A DNA stretch of 6,641 nucleotides, taken from the NCBI GenBank assembly GCA_017545365.1, contig JAFWOP010000122.1:1-6641 (forward strand). The letters run 5' to 3'. Shown here one piece after another: positions 5,227 through 6,641 of the stretch. Positions within the stretch are counted from its first letter, which is position 1, and every line of letters starts with the position of its first letter. The DNA is from Bacteroidales bacterium (lineage in GTDB: Bacteria; Bacteroidota; Bacteroidia; Bacteroidales; P3). The translations under genes were made by a program, and so were the position numbers. The notes below the pieces were generated by a model, which did not search any database, had not been told where the DNA came from, and saw only the letters and a list, made by a program, of their open reading frames with translations.

Positions 5227-6555
5227 CTACATGTAATTGAGGGTTGTCGTCAGCTGCACGCGGACAGGCCTCCCATTCTGTCGGCCAGGCTCAAAAGGCG
5301 GCATGCCGCGAATGAGCTCTTCTGCCGCTTCACGTAGGGCACGGCGCCCCTCGTCTATTTCATCCTGCGTCGGTTGCTTGTCCGTTGCCCCGTATGAGTA
5401 GGCCACAGCATCTATCTTTTCCGAGGGGGAGTCAAAGGCTTGCACATGGGTGATGCGCCCGTCAGTCTCGACGATGAATTGCACCTTGACCGTCCCATTC
5501 ACACCGTTCTCGGCAGCAGCCTTCGGATAGCGCAAGTGGTGGGCCATATACTGCTTGAAGGCCGCATCGCCACCGGGGAACTGAGGCATCTGGTCTGCCT
5601 CCATGACAACCTCGGGTTCTGTCTCTATGGTCACCGTCTTCTCCTTATATTCCTCAGCCTGTGCCGACACCCATAGGCAGGCGGCGAGGGCAGGGGCGAG
5701 ATACAGCAGCTTGAGCCGTGACCACCGTGACGACCGCCTGCTGTGCATCATGGCGAAACGCTTTTTCACGGCTCCACGGCGCAGGGTGTTCATGATGGGC
5801 AGCGCCTGCGTCCGTACGGCCTTGCGCACCAGCAGATGCTCATAGTCCTCCAGCTTCACGCCTCCCTGCAGTACGGCCTCGTCAGCCTGGAACTCGTGCA
5901 CATCCACCAGGTCTTGCCGCAGCATCCAGGCGAAGGGCAGGCACCAGAGCAGACGGCAGGTGAGGTCGCAGAGCACCACGTCCCACGAATGTTTCATCCT
6001 CACGTGAGCCAGCTCGTGCCGGAGCACGGTCTCCGCGTTCTGCTTCAGGTCTATCGGCCCGATGAAAATCCAGTGCATCCAGCTGCTGGGTTGTGTGATT
6101 CTCATGTCCAGCATCAGATGGACACTATCGGGAACCAACTCGTGAGTGATGCAGTGGCTACGGCGAATGACACGCACCAGCGTCAGCACCCGGAAGAGGT
6201 AGGTGGCGAGAGCGATGACTATACCTATTATATATATGTATGCACCGTAGCGCATGCAGCGGTCCTGAAGAGCCTCCCCAAGCCCCTCCGAAGGAGGGGA
6301 TGTCTGATTACTTGACGCTGGATTTATTGATGAATTGGGTAATGCTTCAATTCTTGTAAACATCGCATCCAAGGCCGTCGGACTGTCGGTGTGCAGCGGC
6401 ACAAGCGGCAGCAGCGGGCTCACCACGAGGATGGCCAGCAGCACGGCGCGGTTCAGACGATGGAACGTCTCGCGCCGCAGCAGGAGCCTGTAGAGCGAGT
6501 AGAGCAGCGTCAGCGTCAGTGCCCACCGGATGGCGTAGATAATGAATGCAGCCAT
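5227..6555 (-). CDS. BlaR1-like M56 family metallopeptidase with TonB C-terminal domain (442 aa)
   Basis: Likely membrane segments are at about residues 4-27, 36-54, 104-128 and 281-300. The zinc motif HELAH (180-184) and the downstream HEFQADEAVL (220-229) are the M56 signature, with E221 or D225 as candidate third ligand. After the last membrane segment comes a periplasmic TonB C-terminal domain: MPQFPGGDAAFKQYM (323-337), YPKAAAENGVNGTVKVQF (343-360), MPPFEPG (418-424). In BlaR1 the peptidase responds to ligand on the outer domain by triggering BlaI loss and derepression; here the outer domain is TonB-like, so the trigger may be an envelope or receptor protein (inference). It sits 3 bp after a BlaI-type gene and is almost certainly cotranscribed. 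Oddities: a palindromic repeat encodes part of the linker between the second and third membrane segments (about 73-98), and the TonB domain carries an extra helical segment (about 388-415). All catalytic residues appear intact. Confidence 0.9.
   Translation of the reverse strand: MAAFIIYAIRWALTLTLLYSLYRLLLRRETFHRLNRAVLLAILVVSPLLPLVPLHTDSPTALDAMFTRIEALPNSSINPASSNQTSPPSEGLGEALQDRCMRYGAYIYIIGIVIALATYLFRVLTLVRVIRRSHCITHELVPDSVHLMLDMRITQPSSWMHWIFIGPIDLKQNAETVLRHELAHVRMKHSWDVVLCDLTCRLLWCLPFAWMLRQDLVDVHEFQADEAVLQGGVKLEDYEHLLVRKAVRTQALPIMNTLRRGAVKKRFAMMHSRRSSRWSRLKLLYLAPALAACLWVSAQAEEYKEKTVTIETEPEVVMEADQMPQFPGGDAAFKQYMAHHLRYPKAAAENGVNGTVKVQFIVETDGRITHVQAFDSPSEKIDAVAYSYGATDKQPTQDEIDEGRRALREAAEELIRGMPPFEPGRQNGRPVRVQLTTTLNYM
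6283..6299. repeat. GC-rich palindrome inside the M56 gene
   Basis: A perfect 7-bp inverted repeat, CCCCTCC (6283-6289) and GGAGGGG (6293-6299), has a 3-nt loop and lies beside a second purine/pyrimidine tract (CCTCCCC, 6273-6279). It encodes SPPSEGLGEA in a low-complexity linker of the peptidase. Similar CCTCC/GGAGG palindromes occur as dispersed repeats in Prevotella-type genomes, from memory and unverified here. Confidence 0.55.
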
Positions 6556-6558
6556 ACG

Positions 6559-6641
6559 TCAGCCCTCCCTACGTTTCAGGTCAGCCAAGTATTGCAGCAA
6601 GTCGGCCTCGGTGACCTTCTCCTCCTGAATCAAGGCCGACA
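6559..6641 (-). CDS. BlaI/MecI-type transcriptional repressor, C-terminal end only
   Basis: Only the last 26 codons are in the window, reading SALIQEEKVTEADLLQYLADLKRREG and stop. The acidic then helical ending (EEKVTEADLLQYLADLK) resembles the C-terminal dimerisation helix of BlaI/MecI proteins, and the position immediately before a BlaR1-like gene fits strongly. The DNA-binding winged helix would lie beyond the right edge. BlaI proteins repress their own operon and target genes until the partner peptidase is activated. The stop is 3 bp before the M56 start. The identification rests on a short tail plus context, so it is probable rather than certain. Confidence 0.75.
   Translation of the reverse strand, partial: SALIQEEKVTEADLLQYLADLKRREG
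6564..6568 (-). promoter_or_regulatory. Shine-Dalgarno for the M56 gene
   Basis: GGAGG on the minus strand, within the last codons of the BlaI-type gene, is 8 nt before the ATG at 6555. It is the only convincing Shine-Dalgarno in the window; the other genes have A-rich leaders, as is usual in Bacteroidetes. It supports the chosen start and coupled translation. Confidence 0.6.

Noticed and set aside
5228..5235. Palindrome TACATGTA at the end of the M56 gene as a BlaI operator
   Set aside because: BlaI/MecI sites have TACA and TGTA halves separated by about 2 bp; here there is no gap and the site overlaps the last codons, so coding chance is a simpler explanation.

Overview
This window looks like chromosomal DNA of a member of the Bacteroidales, most likely Prevotella or a close relative. 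The evidence is three GLPGLI-family proteins (a family essentially confined to Bacteroidetes), a receptor with an N-terminal carboxypeptidase-regulatory domain, an M56 peptidase fused to a TonB C-terminal domain, a Bacteroidetes-type -7 promoter element (TAnnTTTG), and the general lack of Shine-Dalgarno sequences. The genus is inferred from style, not proven.

Layout, right to left on the minus strand: the last 26 codons of a BlaI/MecI-type repressor (6559-6641); a BlaR1-like M56 peptidase with a TonB C-terminal domain (5227-6555), 3 bp behind it; a first GLPGLI gene (4249-5133, called C here); a second (3173-4084, B) and a third (2361-3176, A), which overlap by an ATGA; and, at the left edge, the first ~484 codons of a TonB-dependent-receptor-like outer-membrane protein (1-1454). 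Between A and the receptor, on the plus strand, sits a two-gene toxin-antitoxin-like module (1529-2304): a 58-aa presumed antitoxin and a 201-aa zeta-toxin/AAA kinase, overlapping by 7 bp, with their own promoter and terminator.

How they may work together (inference): the BlaI and BlaR1/TonB pair looks like an envelope sensor whose periplasmic beta-lactam-binding domain has been replaced by a TonB domain. The GLPGLI proteins are exported envelope proteins of unknown function, and the receptor is an outer-membrane partner. The intergenic regions before C and before B each hold a pair of 9-bp boxes spaced exactly 21 bp start to start, matching the known binding pattern of LytTR response regulators (AgrA/AlgR type). 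This suggests that the two GLPGLI transcription units share a LytTR regulator not encoded in this window. This is the strongest unexplained signal here.

Smaller oddities are a palindromic GC-rich repeat inside the M56 coding sequence, a helical insertion in its TonB domain, and nearly identical DNA encoding the signal peptides of the otherwise diverged A and C proteins. No RNA genes, CRISPR arrays or insertion sequences were seen.
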